NCBI GenBank assembly: GCA_005893275.1 | Contig: VBOW01000035.1 | Location: forward strand, 1-64,000 | Length of the DNA: 64,000 nucleotides | Direction: 5' to 3' | Origin: Candidatus Eisenbacteria bacterium | Lineage (GTDB): Bacteria; Eisenbacteria; RBG-16-71-46; SZUA-252 | Part shown: piece by piece, positions 8,539 through 17,025 of the stretch | Layout: every line of letters starts with the position of its first letter | Position numbering within the stretch: the first letter of the stretch is position 1 | Program-made: the position numbers and the translations under genes | The notes under the pieces: generated by a model | Seen by the model: the letters and a program-made list of their open reading frames with translations, nothing else | What the model was told of the DNA's origin: nothing | Databases searched by the model: none

Positions 8539-11202
8539 CTACCGAGCGGAGGGCTTCGCCTTCGCTCCGGCCGCAGCCTCTTCCTTTCCCACCGCGACCC
8601 GCGTGAAGCGCGCGGGATCGAAATATTTCCGCGCGACCGAAGTCACCTCTTCCGGTCTGATCTTTCGAAGCATCTCCGGATAGCGATCCGCGAACTCGTA
8701 GCCCACGCCGGCCGATTCGTAGAAACAGAGGCGCTCTGCCTGCGAGGCGTTGTCTTGGATACCCAGGTAGTAACGGGACAGCATCTTCGCGACAATGTCC
8801 TTGAGCTCCGCCCTGGTCACTCCTTCGTGGGTCACGCGCGCGATGTCCTCGAGAACCCCCGCCGACGCCATCGAGAAATTGGCCGGGGTCACCCCCATCT
8901 CGTTTTGCGCGGACGCCTGCCCGAACCGGTCCGACATGTAGAACCAGGATCGATACGCGACGCCCTTCTCGTAGACGTATTTGAAAAAGAGCTTGTCACC
9001 GATCAGGCCCACGGCGGCCCTGAGCGGCACATAGTCGGGATCGCGGACGGAGCAGGCCGGCCAGCCGGTATTGTAGGTAACCTGCTCTTGATCCTTGTCC
9101 ACGAACAGGACGTGGCTCTCGGGCGGCGCCTCATCGCGCGGCGCCCCCGTGGCGACGGAATCCCCCGCGCGTAATTTCGAAAACGTGCGGCGCGCCAATT
9201 CCAGGGCGGAGGCGGCGTCGAAATCGCCCACGATCGCGACGACGAGATTTTTCCCGGAGAACATCGTCTCATAGGCTCGACGCAGATCGGCGAGTTGAAT
9301 CTTGGCGAGCGAGACCGTGTCGCCATGGACGGCGTGTCGATAAGGGGAGTTCTTGAACAATAGATTCTGGAACTGAACGTTGGTGTAGTCGAAGGGCCTG
9401 TCTCCGAGGCTCCTCGCGCGCTGCATGAGATCCTCGCGAACCTTCGCCACCTCACCGACAGGGAAGGTGGGGCGCGTGACCACGTCACGGAAAATATCCC
9501 ACGCCTTGGCGAAGTGGTGCGACGGCACGCGCCAGGAGACCCCCGCGTAATCGGGCGTCCCCTCCGTCTCGAGGGTCATGCCGAGGGCATCCGCCTTCTC
9601 GGAGATCTCCCGCGCGCTCATGGCGCCCGCGCCCCGGCGCAGGAGCATCGCCGTCATATTCGACACGCCCGCGAGACCCTCCGGCTCGATCCACTGCCCG
9701 CCGGCCGCCATCGCCGAAACCGCGACCACGGGAGCGGCGTGATCCTCCTTGAGGAGAAGCGTCACGCCGTTCGTCAGCACCTCCTTCCGCAGGGCCGTCG
9801 TCGGCGCCGGGGCGGTCTGCCCGGCCCAGCTCTCACGCCACGGCGCGAGCATCGCGCGCACGTCGTTCTCGGAGGGGCCGCTCGCGTCCTTGGGACGCAC
9901 GACGGAATAGGACACCTGATCGGCGGAGAGGTACCGCCTCGCGACACGCTGGAGATCCTCGGCCGTCACGCTTTGAATGAGCGAAGGCCAGAGCGGCTCG
10001 AGAGATACGTCCGACATGAGAGCGTAAAGACAGAGCCGCTCCGCCCGTCGGAAAAACAGCTCCGAAGCGAACGCGTACTGGGTTTGGAGACTCGATTTCA
10101 CCCGATCGAGCTCGGCCGGAGGCACCGTCCCCGTCGCGAGCCGCTTGAGCTCGTCGCGGACGATTCCGAAGACCTTGGCCTCGTTCCGGGGCGGAAGCTC
10201 GGCGGAGACGAGAAACATCCCCGGATCCCTGCGGACCTCGAAGTCGGCGTCGACCGAGGTGACGAGGTTCTCGCGTTCCTTGAGCGCCTTGTAGAGTCGC
10301 GACGAAGTCCCCTTGCCCAAGAGGGACGCGAGCACGGTGAGCGCCGGCGCGTCGGGATCGGAATAGGGGGGCACATGGAATCCAAGGTAGGTCCAGGTGC
10401 TGGGGGTCTTCATGGTTTCCACGCCCATGCGGAATTCTGTCTGGGGCATTTCGGTGAGACCCTGCTCGAAATCCTCCCGCCCGCGTTTATAGCCCGCGAA
10501 CGCCTTGGCCACTTTCGAGCGGACGGAGGCGGCGTCGAAATCCCCGACCAGCGCGAGGATCATTTGGTTGGGAACGTAACGCTCTTCGTAGAACGTCCGG
10601 AAGGTCGCGAGCGAGGCGTGCTCGATGACGTCTTTCAAGCCGATCGTGTCCCGCTTATACGGATGGTCACGGAACATGAGCCGCTCGATTTGATAGTAGA
10701 CCTTGTAATCGGGCCGATCCTCGCCCTGGTTGTACTCCTCCATTACAACCTGCCGCTCCCGGGCGACTTTCTCCTGCGTCAATTTCAAATTCATCCACGC
10801 ATCGATCGAGCGGTCGAGCGCTTCGTCAAAATTCTCCTTGGGGGCGGTGAACCCGTAGCAGGTGTAGTCGTTCGTCGTGTAGCCGCCGCTTTCCTCGCCG
10901 ATCCGCTGCATTTGCTTCCGGAACTCGAGCTCGCCCTGCTTCAGGGAACCGCCGCGGAAGATGAGGTGCTCGTAGTAGTGGCTCAGGCCAGAGAGGGCAG
11001 GGGTTTCGGTGCGGCTCCCCCCGTTCACGACCACGCACGCCGCTACCAGCGGCTTCGAGTGGTTCTCGACGAGAAGGACTCGGAGCCCGTTCGGGAGCGC
11101 TTCACGGCGGATGATCTCGGACGCGGCGGCGCGCCGCGGGGCGACGGCTGCCGGCGCCAAGGCCAGGCATAAAGCCGCGATGATGATGGGACGCGTGCGC
11201 AT
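8539..11202 (-). CDS. M16 zinc metallopeptidase with two tandem M16 units, exported
   Basis: The protein has 887 residues with a signal peptide to about residue 28. The first M16 half carries the inverted zinc motif HYYEH (75-79). The second half (about 470-880) resembles M16 but has no HxxEH at the equivalent site, the usual catalytic/non-catalytic arrangement. Such pitrilysin-like enzymes degrade peptides in the periplasm or process secreted proteins. The ATG at 11202 is preceded by GAGGGGGG. It lies downstream of the selenoprotein gene on the same strand, separated by a strong hairpin. The substrate is unknown. Confidence 0.93.
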   Translation of the reverse strand: MRTRPIIIAALCLALAPAAVAPRRAAASEIIRREALPNGLRVLLVENHSKPLVAACVVVNGGSRTETPALSGLSHYYEHLIFRGGSLKQGELEFRKQMQRIGEESGGYTTNDYTCYGFTAPKENFDEALDRSIDAWMNLKLTQEKVARERQVVMEEYNQGEDRPDYKVYYQIERLMFRDHPYKRDTIGLKDVIEHASLATFRTFYEERYVPNQMILALVGDFDAASVRSKVAKAFAGYKRGREDFEQGLTEMPQTEFRMGVETMKTPSTWTYLGFHVPPYSDPDAPALTVLASLLGKGTSSRLYKALKERENLVTSVDADFEVRRDPGMFLVSAELPPRNEAKVFGIVRDELKRLATGTVPPAELDRVKSSLQTQYAFASELFFRRAERLCLYALMSDVSLEPLWPSLIQSVTAEDLQRVARRYLSADQVSYSVVRPKDASGPSENDVRAMLAPWRESWAGQTAPAPTTALRKEVLTNGVTLLLKEDHAAPVVAVSAMAAGGQWIEPEGLAGVSNMTAMLLRRGAGAMSAREISEKADALGMTLETEGTPDYAGVSWRVPSHHFAKAWDIFRDVVTRPTFPVGEVAKVREDLMQRARSLGDRPFDYTNVQFQNLLFKNSPYRHAVHGDTVSLAKIQLADLRRAYETMFSGKNLVVAIVGDFDAASALELARRTFSKLRAGDSVATGAPRDEAPPESHVLFVDKDQEQVTYNTGWPACSVRDPDYVPLRAAVGLIGDKLFFKYVYEKGVAYRSWFYMSDRFGQASAQNEMGVTPANFSMASAGVLEDIARVTHEGVTRAELKDIVAKMLSRYYLGIQDNASQAERLCFYESAGVGYEFADRYPEMLRKIRPEEVTSVARKYFDPARFTRVAVGKEEAAAGAKAKPSAR

Positions 11203-11222
11203 GAACCCCCCTCTTAATGATT

Positions 11223-11243
11223 CGGCCCCGCGTCGCGGGGCCG
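11223..11243. terminator. Perfect 9-bp hairpin between selenoprotein and M16 genes
   Basis: CGGCCCCGC and GCGGGGCCG form a perfect GC stem with a 3-base loop. It lies 36 bases after the selenoprotein stop and 21 bases before the M16 start, both on the minus strand. It lacks a T run on either side. It may be an attenuator or RNA-stability hairpin rather than a full intrinsic terminator. Confidence 0.45.
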
Positions 11244-11279
11244 GATTCGCGAGACCGCCAAGGTCTTCTCGGGCTCACG

Positions 11280-11504
11280 TTACGTGGTCTTCTGGAGCGC
11301 TCCGATGATTTCCTTCGACTCGGGGAATCGGCCTACCGATTTCTTGGAGAAGATGACTTTTCCGTCCGCGGAAACTTCGAACACACCTCCACCGCCGGCG
11401 ATCAGCTTCGATTCAACACCCAACTGTTTCTTCAGCTCGGCCGCCAAACTGGAGGCCCTGGGGAGATAGTTTCACTCGCTACAGTACACGATCTCGATTT
11501 TCAT
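11280..11504 (-). CDS. selW: SelW/Rdx-family selenoprotein with in-frame UGA (Sec) codon
   Basis: From ATG 11504 to TAA 11282-11280 there are 75 codons. The only interruption is a TGA at codon 11 (11474-11472). Reading it as selenocysteine gives MKIEIVYCSE-U-NYLPRASSLAAEL. Further downstream come GGGGVFEV, DGKVIFSKK and GRFPE, all typical of bacterial SelT/SelW/SelH (Rdx) thioredoxin-fold proteins. The UGA occupies exactly the second redox position of the family's CxxC/CxxU motif (C8, U11). AAGGAGGG sits six bases before the ATG. About 74 residues is normal for bacterial members. Annotation pipelines would split or miss it. A nonsense mutation is the alternative, but 63 well-conserved codons after the UGA argue against decay. 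Confidence 0.88.
11444..11461 (-). promoter_or_regulatory. Candidate bacterial SECIS hairpin
   Basis: Immediately downstream of the UGA, CCAGG can pair with TTTGG (two G-U pairs) around an 8-base loop that begins with G, 16 bases after the UGA. This fits the loose bacterial SECIS pattern. The stem is weak, and a competing GGCC/GGCC fold exists at 11439-11457. Proposed from position and shape only. Confidence 0.35.
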
Positions 11505-11586
11505 GGGGGCCCTCCTTGGTGGGCGCGGCCGGGCTCGTGCCAGCACCGGCGCGCCACGGGTATTCTCCGCCCGCCCCGACGTGCTG

Positions 11587-12042
11587 TCAAGCTGCTGGGG
11601 TCCGCTTCCCGGCGATCATCCGGTCGATGGACAGGTTCCCCGCGCCGCCGATCAGGAGCGCCAGCGAAACGAGGAGGAGCGTCAGGGGATACTCGTAGCC
11701 ATGTCCCCGGCCGGCCTCGCCCATCCAGTTCAGGAAAAAGCCCCACTTCCAGTGCGTGGTCACGATCGCAACCAGCATGTTGATCGCGAGCCCGAGCGCG
11801 AAGAATCGCGTCAAGAATCCCAAGAGCATGGAGAACGCGCCGAGGAACTCGGTGAAGGCGGCGACGTATCCCAGGAATGAGGGCATTCCCATGCTGGCGA
11901 CGTAGCCCGCGAATCCCTGCAGGCCGGGGCCGTGATACATGCCGAGCACTTTCTGCGCCCCATGCATCCAGAAGACGAGAAAGAGCGCCAATCGAAGCGG
12001 GAGTTGCCAGTTCGTCGCGGTCGTGGAGAAAATGGATTTCAT
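11587..12042 (-). CDS. DoxX-family membrane protein
   Basis: The protein has 151 residues and four membrane helices. DoxX hallmarks are visible: RLALFLVFWMHGAQKVLGM near the N-terminus, then GYVAAFTEFLGAFSMLLGFLTR, and a third helix followed by W-rich loop residues. DoxX proteins are small quinone-linked or redox-associated membrane proteins, and several are tied to thiol stress. ATG 12042 has GGAGG 10 bases upstream and a TACAAT-like -10 at 12074-12069. The next gene on the strand encodes the thioredoxin-fold selenoprotein, so a shared redox role is possible but unproven. Confidence 0.85.
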   Translation of the reverse strand: MKSIFSTTATNWQLPLRLALFLVFWMHGAQKVLGMYHGPGLQGFAGYVASMGMPSFLGYVAAFTEFLGAFSMLLGFLTRFFALGLAINMLVAIVTTHWKWGFFLNWMGEAGRGHGYEYPLTLLLVSLALLIGGAGNLSIDRMIAGKRTPAA

Positions 12043-12123
12043 CCTCAGTCCTCCATTTCCTTGTGGGAATTGTAGAAGTCTCCGCCCCCCATCGCACCCG
12101 AAGACCCCATAGAGGTATCACAA

Positions 12124-15087
12124 TCAGAATGAAATCGGGAACGATTCGACCGAGGCAAGCCAGCGCACGCGCCACGGGCTTTGACCCGGCTCGGGGCGGC
12201 CGACCCAGAAAGGGATCGCGATCCGGAGCGGTCCCGCCACGAACGCGATCCCCGCGTCGGCAAGGGCGCGGCCCACGAGATCTCCCCCGGCCCCCTCGAT
12301 CCGCCCCAGGTCGGCGAAGACCGTGACCGGGGTCCCGGGCAACCCGACGTCCGCGCCGGCGCCCCACGCGCGCTTCCCCAGCGCCGCCCGCCCGCGATAA
12401 CCCCTGAGCCCGCCTCCTCCGGCGAGGAGATAGTGCCCGGAGGCCAGAAGGGGCCCGCGGTCGTTCAGGTAGAAGCGGTCGAGCGAATCGACGCGGCTTC
12501 CTTCGCCGGCGTCGAAGAGCAGCTCGCGCGGCGGGCGATGGAACGTCGAGCCGGCAAAAAACCTCCAGGAGACATGCGCGTTTCCACGCGGCAAGAGATC
12601 CAGCTCTTGACGCGCTTCGATGGAGGCGCGCTCGTAGGTAAACTCGGGATCATCGTTCGAGCGAAACGCAGAGGATCCGCCGCGGAGGTCGAGGCTCACG
12701 CGCTCGGCGCGGCGCGGACCCTGCGTATCGAGTGTGAAGGAAGCTTTGCCGTGAAGCCCTCTTCCGGGCGACCAGTAGCGTGGATCGACAGGTGCCAGGT
12801 CGTAACGGTCCCGGTAGTCGAGCGAAAGCTGCCAGGCACGAAACGGGTGGCGCCTCGAGGGGGCCGTGGCGAGGTTGCCCACGCGGATCCCGCTCCGGAG
12901 AAGGCCCTCATCGCGAGCCCCTTCGAACGCGAGCCGCCCACGGGCGCCGAAAGCGCCGAGCCGCCGCCCGACCCGGGCGCTCCACGCGAGGGCGCCGCGC
13001 CGCGTGCCGAATACGATACGCCCGCCCGCGTCCAGGATCCCCTCGGGGAAGTCGCTCGAAGGAAGATACCGCCCCGCCGTCCAGAGGCCGAGCCGCGCGC
13101 CCTCAGCATTGCCGTGCCAGATCATCGGCCCGTAGAGAAACGTCAGCGCCTCCGAGGAGCTGAAGTCGAAGAGCGGCTTGAACCGGAGCGGCGGCAGACC
13201 GTTCCGGTTGTCGAGGCCGATCTCCGCCGTCCCGGTCCCCTCGAGCCAGGGCCGAAACCACCCCCCGAGATCGCGCCCCGAGGCGCGTTCGGCGGCTTTC
13301 ACCACATCGGCCGGTCGGGGATGCCCGAGAAGGTTCGAGCGGTAGTACTCGCCGATGAACTCGCCGAACGTAGAGTCGCCGAGGTGGCCGCGCAGGGCGT
13401 ACAGCATCATCGCGGGCTTCGAGTAGGCGCCGACTGCGTAGCTCGCAAAGCCGTGATAAGCGTCCGCGGGTGTGGTCATGGGCTGCTCATCCCGCGCGTA
13501 GGCGCGGGAGAGGTAGCGATTCTCGTCCAGGAAAAAACCCCGGAGGGGGCTCGCCCAGGGGATGAGCTTCCGTCGCTGGAACAGCCCCCTGGGGTATTTC
13601 CAGTCGCCGTAGCGGTCCTCCATGTACTGTGTGAAGCCTTCATCGAGCCATGGGTGGGCGCGCTCATCGCTCCCCAGCATCCCGTAAAACCAGTTGTGCG
13701 CCACCTCGTGCGCGATCGTGACATCGAGCCGCGCGGCCCAGGGCGACGGCAAATCCGGCTCGTTCATGATGAGCATCGGATACTCCATCGCGCCCCCGCC
13801 GACCTGGCTTTCGGCGCTCGTAAGGGTGGGCCAGATGTACGGGCCGACTTCGCGGCTCATGAACGCCATCGCGGAGACAGCGAACGCCTTCTGGTCGCGC
13901 CAGCGATCCTGATCCTCGCGGAATGCGAGGGCGCGGATCGCGACCCCGTTCCATGCGGTGTCGCTGCGGACGTAGTTGGGGGACGCCACCCAGGCGAAAT
14001 CGTGGACGCGGTCGGCATGAAACCGGAGGGTCTTGAGTGAGGGAAGGATGCTGTCCTTGGGCGTGCTCGCCCGCGCGAGGGACCGCAGCGTGTCGACGAG
14101 CGTCGTACTGCGCCACGCGAGGATCAAATGAAGGGGACCCGGCCTTCCCTGCGCGTCCGCCTCCTCCTGCGATTCCTTCTCGGTTTCGACCCACGAATAG
14201 GTGTAATGGACCGGCGCCCCGCGGGGCACCCGGAGCGTCGCGCCTTTCTCCCGCTTCACCTCGACCGGTCTTTTTTCAATGCCTGGGGGCGGGGCGAGAT
14301 CGGACTCGACCGCGAGCATAGTCCGCGGCCACCGGCTCCGGAGCGAATCGGAAAGGACCGCGCGCAAGTGCACGGTCACGCTGTCGCGGTCGGTCTCGTA
14401 CTCCGCGAGCGGGATCTGATTGTCGCCTCCTTCGGCGCCCCTCAAGACCCCGGTCGCGCCGACCCAGAACCTGTCGGGAAGCGTGATCGCGACGTCGAAG
14501 ACGGCGTAGTCTCCGTAGAATTCGGACAGGTAGTGGTAGGGATCCGCGTGCCACCCCAGATCGTCGTAGACCGCGACCTTGGGGTACCACTGCCCAGCGG
14601 AGTAGGAATCCCCGACGTGGCCGAACCGAGCGAAGGGCTTGGGAACCTGGACCTCGAATCGGAGCGCGAGGGTGACCGAGTCCCGAGGCATGAGGGGCCG
14701 AGGCAGGTCCACCCGCGCCACGGTCTCGTTCATCGCGACCGACGCGGGGATGCCGTCGGCCGAGACCGAATCGATCGACATCCAGCCTCGCTGGCGCGCG
14801 CTCGCGAAGCGAAGCGCGTAATCTTCGCCCCACCGCTCCCCCTCGCTACCGAAGACCGTATGCGGGCCGCGGAACGCGTTCGGATAGGCGTGGAGATAGA
14901 CGGAATGAAGGAGGGAATCCGCGCCGCTCCGGTAGGTGATCGCGGCGCGCCCCGAAAGACGGTGCCGGAGGGGATCGAGGGTGACGTCGATTCGATACCG
15001 AATTCCTGGAACCGTGGTGCCGCCGGCGAGGGAAGGGGCGGTGGAACCGAGGAAAAGCAGAAGCAGAGCCGCCGAACGGCGGGTCAG
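12124..15087 (-). CDS. M1-family metallopeptidase with C-terminal outer-membrane beta-barrel-like domain
   Basis: The protein has about 987 residues. The signal peptide is TRRSAALLLLFLGSTAPSLA. An M1 N-terminal beta domain is followed by the gluzincin site HEVAH (460-464) and the third zinc ligand E483 in WLDEG, the HExxH-18-E spacing of aminopeptidase N-like enzymes. GGGAMEYPML resembles the GAMEN exopeptidase motif. After about residue 620 the sequence becomes alternating strands and turns ending ...SVESFPISF, an outer-membrane barrel-like C-terminus. The only sensible start is CTG 15087, overlapping the miaB stop as CTGA with GAGGA nine bases upstream; no ATG/GTG/TTG lies near. It is probably surface-anchored. 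The barrel is an inference from pattern. Confidence 0.88.
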   Translation of the reverse strand: MTRRSAALLLLFLGSTAPSLAGGTTVPGIRYRIDVTLDPLRHRLSGRAAITYRSGADSLLHSVYLHAYPNAFRGPHTVFGSEGERWGEDYALRFASARQRGWMSIDSVSADGIPASVAMNETVARVDLPRPLMPRDSVTLALRFEVQVPKPFARFGHVGDSYSAGQWYPKVAVYDDLGWHADPYHYLSEFYGDYAVFDVAITLPDRFWVGATGVLRGAEGGDNQIPLAEYETDRDSVTVHLRAVLSDSLRSRWPRTMLAVESDLAPPPGIEKRPVEVKREKGATLRVPRGAPVHYTYSWVETEKESQEEADAQGRPGPLHLILAWRSTTLVDTLRSLARASTPKDSILPSLKTLRFHADRVHDFAWVASPNYVRSDTAWNGVAIRALAFREDQDRWRDQKAFAVSAMAFMSREVGPYIWPTLTSAESQVGGGAMEYPMLIMNEPDLPSPWAARLDVTIAHEVAHNWFYGMLGSDERAHPWLDEGFTQYMEDRYGDWKYPRGLFQRRKLIPWASPLRGFFLDENRYLSRAYARDEQPMTTPADAYHGFASYAVGAYSKPAMMLYALRGHLGDSTFGEFIGEYYRSNLLGHPRPADVVKAAERASGRDLGGWFRPWLEGTGTAEIGLDNRNGLPPLRFKPLFDFSSSEALTFLYGPMIWHGNAEGARLGLWTAGRYLPSSDFPEGILDAGGRIVFGTRRGALAWSARVGRRLGAFGARGRLAFEGARDEGLLRSGIRVGNLATAPSRRHPFRAWQLSLDYRDRYDLAPVDPRYWSPGRGLHGKASFTLDTQGPRRAERVSLDLRGGSSAFRSNDDPEFTYERASIEARQELDLLPRGNAHVSWRFFAGSTFHRPPRELLFDAGEGSRVDSLDRFYLNDRGPLLASGHYLLAGGGGLRGYRGRAALGKRAWGAGADVGLPGTPVTVFADLGRIEGAGGDLVGRALADAGIAFVAGPLRIAIPFWVGRPEPGQSPWRVRWLASVESFPISF

Positions 15088-16421
15088 ACCGTGACGTCCT
15101 CGATGGTCGCGAAGGTCGCTGCCCGTACCCCCTCCCCGAGTAGCGCGTGCGGCGTCGCCGCGGCGACGCGGACCGAGATCAGATCTCCAACGCGCTCCCC
15201 TCGGTGCGGGAACACGGTCGTCTTGAAATGAGCGGATTTTCCGAACCATTCGGCCGGGTTCCGCTTGGTCGGACCCTCGACGAGCAGCTCCACGACCGAT
15301 CCGATATCCGCCTGGTTCTTGAGAAGGGAAATCCCCTTCTGCTGCTCGATCAGCAGGGTGATGCGCCGCGTCTTCTCCTCTTCGTCCACCGTCTCCGGCC
15401 ACTCCGCGGAGCGGGCCCCGGGGCGCGGAGAATACTTGAAGATGAACGCGCTCTCATACCCGATTCGCTCCATCGCCGCACGGGTCGCCTCGAAGTCCTC
15501 CGCGGTTTCCCCCGGAAAGCCCACGATGATGTCGGTCGAGAGCGCGACTCCGGGCACGGCGCGCCGGATGTTCCCTACCAGCGTCCCGTATTCCTCCATC
15601 GTGTAGGTGCGGCGCATCCGTTCGAGCACCGAGTCTGATCCCGACTGGAGGGGCAGATGCACGTGTGGCGAAACCTTCTCGCAGGCCGCGATCGCCTCGA
15701 TCGCGCGGTCGCTCATGTCGGATGGATGGGGCGAGGTGAACCGGATGCGGGCGATGCCCTCCACGCGGTTGGCGCGCGCCAAGAGCTCGGCAAAATCCAC
15801 GGCGCCGTCGCGGTAGGCGTTCACGGTCTGGCCGAGGAATACGATTTCGCGGAAACCCTCCGCCGCGGCGTGCTCGACCTGGCGTAGCACCTCGCCGACG
15901 GGGAGACTGCGCTCGCGGCCGCGCACGTAGGGAACGATGCAGAACGCGCAGAACTTGTCGCAACCGCGCATGATGCTCACCCACGCGCGCACGCCGTCGG
16001 CCCGCGCGGGCACGAGATCGCCGTAGGTCTCGACGCGGCTCAGGCGCACCGCGAGCGTGGGCTCCTCACGCGCCTCGTCGATCAGCTCGGGGAGCCGACG
16101 GTACCCGTCGGGCCCCACGACTAGATCCAGTTGCGGAACGCGCTCGATGAGCTTGGCGCGAAGGTGCTGCGCCATGCAGCCCGCGACGCCAAGCACCACG
16201 CCGGGGCGGCGCAGCTTGTGCCGCGTCAACTCGCCCAGGCGGCCGTAGATCCGCTGCTCCGCATGTTCCCGGATCGCGCAGGTATTCACGAGAATCACGT
16301 CCGCCTCATCCGCGCTCTCGACCCGGCGGTACCCTGCCCGGCCGAGCTGACCGAGCACGAGCTCCGAATCGGCCACGTTCATCTGGCAGCCGTACGTCTC
16401 GATGTAGAGTCGCCGCTCCAT
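15084..16421 (-). CDS. miaB: tRNA-2-methylthio-N6-isopentenyladenosine synthase MiaB
   Basis: This protein of 445 residues methylthiolates i6A37 of tRNAs. The UPF0004 domain supplies C12 (YGCQMN), C48 (NTCAIRE) and C82 (AGCMAQ) for the auxiliary 4Fe-4S cluster. The radical-SAM motif is C154-x3-C158-x2-C161 (GCDKFCAFC). A TRAM domain occupies the last 65 residues or so. Length and motif spacing are normal for MiaB rather than MtaB or RimO. The start has no Shine-Dalgarno, but a perfect TATAAT lies nine bases upstream, suggesting a nearly leaderless transcript. The M1 peptidase gene overlaps its stop. Confidence 0.96.
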   Translation of the reverse strand: MERRLYIETYGCQMNVADSELVLGQLGRAGYRRVESADEADVILVNTCAIREHAEQRIYGRLGELTRHKLRRPGVVLGVAGCMAQHLRAKLIERVPQLDLVVGPDGYRRLPELIDEAREEPTLAVRLSRVETYGDLVPARADGVRAWVSIMRGCDKFCAFCIVPYVRGRERSLPVGEVLRQVEHAAAEGFREIVFLGQTVNAYRDGAVDFAELLARANRVEGIARIRFTSPHPSDMSDRAIEAIAACEKVSPHVHLPLQSGSDSVLERMRRTYTMEEYGTLVGNIRRAVPGVALSTDIIVGFPGETAEDFEATRAAMERIGYESAFIFKYSPRPGARSAEWPETVDEEEKTRRITLLIEQQKGISLLKNQADIGSVVELLVEGPTKRNPAEWFGKSAHFKTTVFPHRGERVGDLISVRVAAATPHALLGEGVRAATFATIEDVTV

Positions 16422-16430
16422 GGGCCGGGA

Positions 16431-16436
16431 ATTATA
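16431..16436 (-). promoter_or_regulatory. Consensus -10 box (TATAAT) directly before miaB
   Basis: The minus strand reads GGGTATAATTCCCGGCCC then ATG. The predicted transcript start would be about three bases before the miaB start codon. A TTGAAT lies 21 bases further upstream, which is too far for a good -35. Confidence 0.45.
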
Positions 16437-16529
16437 CCCGAGGTTCGCTCACGAGAGATTCAAGTTTCGAGCCGCGGCTGCCGATGCATCGATCGGGTGT
16501 CCATCCGCGTTCCCAGCAAGCGAGGCCCC

Positions 16530-16901
16530 ATGGCCGAATCCAAAGGCACGGTCCTCGTCGTCGATGACGAAGAATCGATCCTACAGGTAGCCTCCGACAT
16601 CTTGAATTATCTCGGATACTCCGTCGTGACCTCACCGTCGGGCCAGGAAGCCGTGGACCGCCTGCTCCAGGGAGCGCGGCCGGACCTCGTCCTCCTCGAC
16701 GTGATCATGCCCGGCATGGACGGCGTCGAAACCTTCCGGAGGCTCCGCGAAATCGAGCCGAACCTCCCGATCCTGATCTCCACGGGATACGCGGAGCGGA
16801 GTGCCGTGGAGTCCCTGGCCGAGGAAAGCGTGACCGGATTCGTGAACAAGCCCTTCGCCATCGAAACACTCGCGAAGCGGCTCGAACAGATTCTAGGTTA
16901 G
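16530..16901 (+). CDS. Single-domain response regulator (CheY-like receiver)
   Basis: This protein of 123 residues consists of one receiver domain only. The acidic pair is in VLVVDDEE, the phospho-acceptor Asp is in [13 protein letters not shown], the conserved Thr is in ILISTGYA, and the Lys is in FVNKPF. With no output domain it probably acts by protein contact or in a phosphorelay, like other stand-alone receivers. ATG 16530 is preceded by GCGAGG. It has no adjacent kinase. The closest sensor kinase is at 6337-8013 on the other strand, and partnership is not shown. Confidence 0.9.
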   Translation: MAESKGTVLVVDDEESILQVASDILNYLGYSVVTSPSGQEAVDRLLQGARPDLVLLDVIMPGMDGVETFRRLREIEPNLPILISTGYAERSAVESLAEESVTGFVNKPFAIETLAKRLEQILG

Positions 16902-17025
16902 CCGGCCCCCAGACCGCCCCGTTCCTTCCAACTCACCCGATCGGCCGTGGACCGGATGCGCCGGCCATGGCACAATGCCCCTACTCGAAGCATGCAGTAG
17001 AGGCCATCGTGGGACGGGGACACAC

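Noticed and set aside
9514-11172. A 552-codon plus-strand frame
   Set aside because: Antisense to the M16 peptidase, which has the HYYEH motif and a signal peptide. The shadow has no domains.
11472-11474. The in-frame TGA as an ordinary nonsense mutation
   Set aside because: It replaces precisely the redox Cys of CxxC, and the following 63 codons remain conserved, which fits selenocysteine better than decay.
12181-14040. A 619-codon open frame on the plus strand
   Set aside because: Antisense to the M1 peptidase gene with its complete zinc site; no family similarity in the antisense product.
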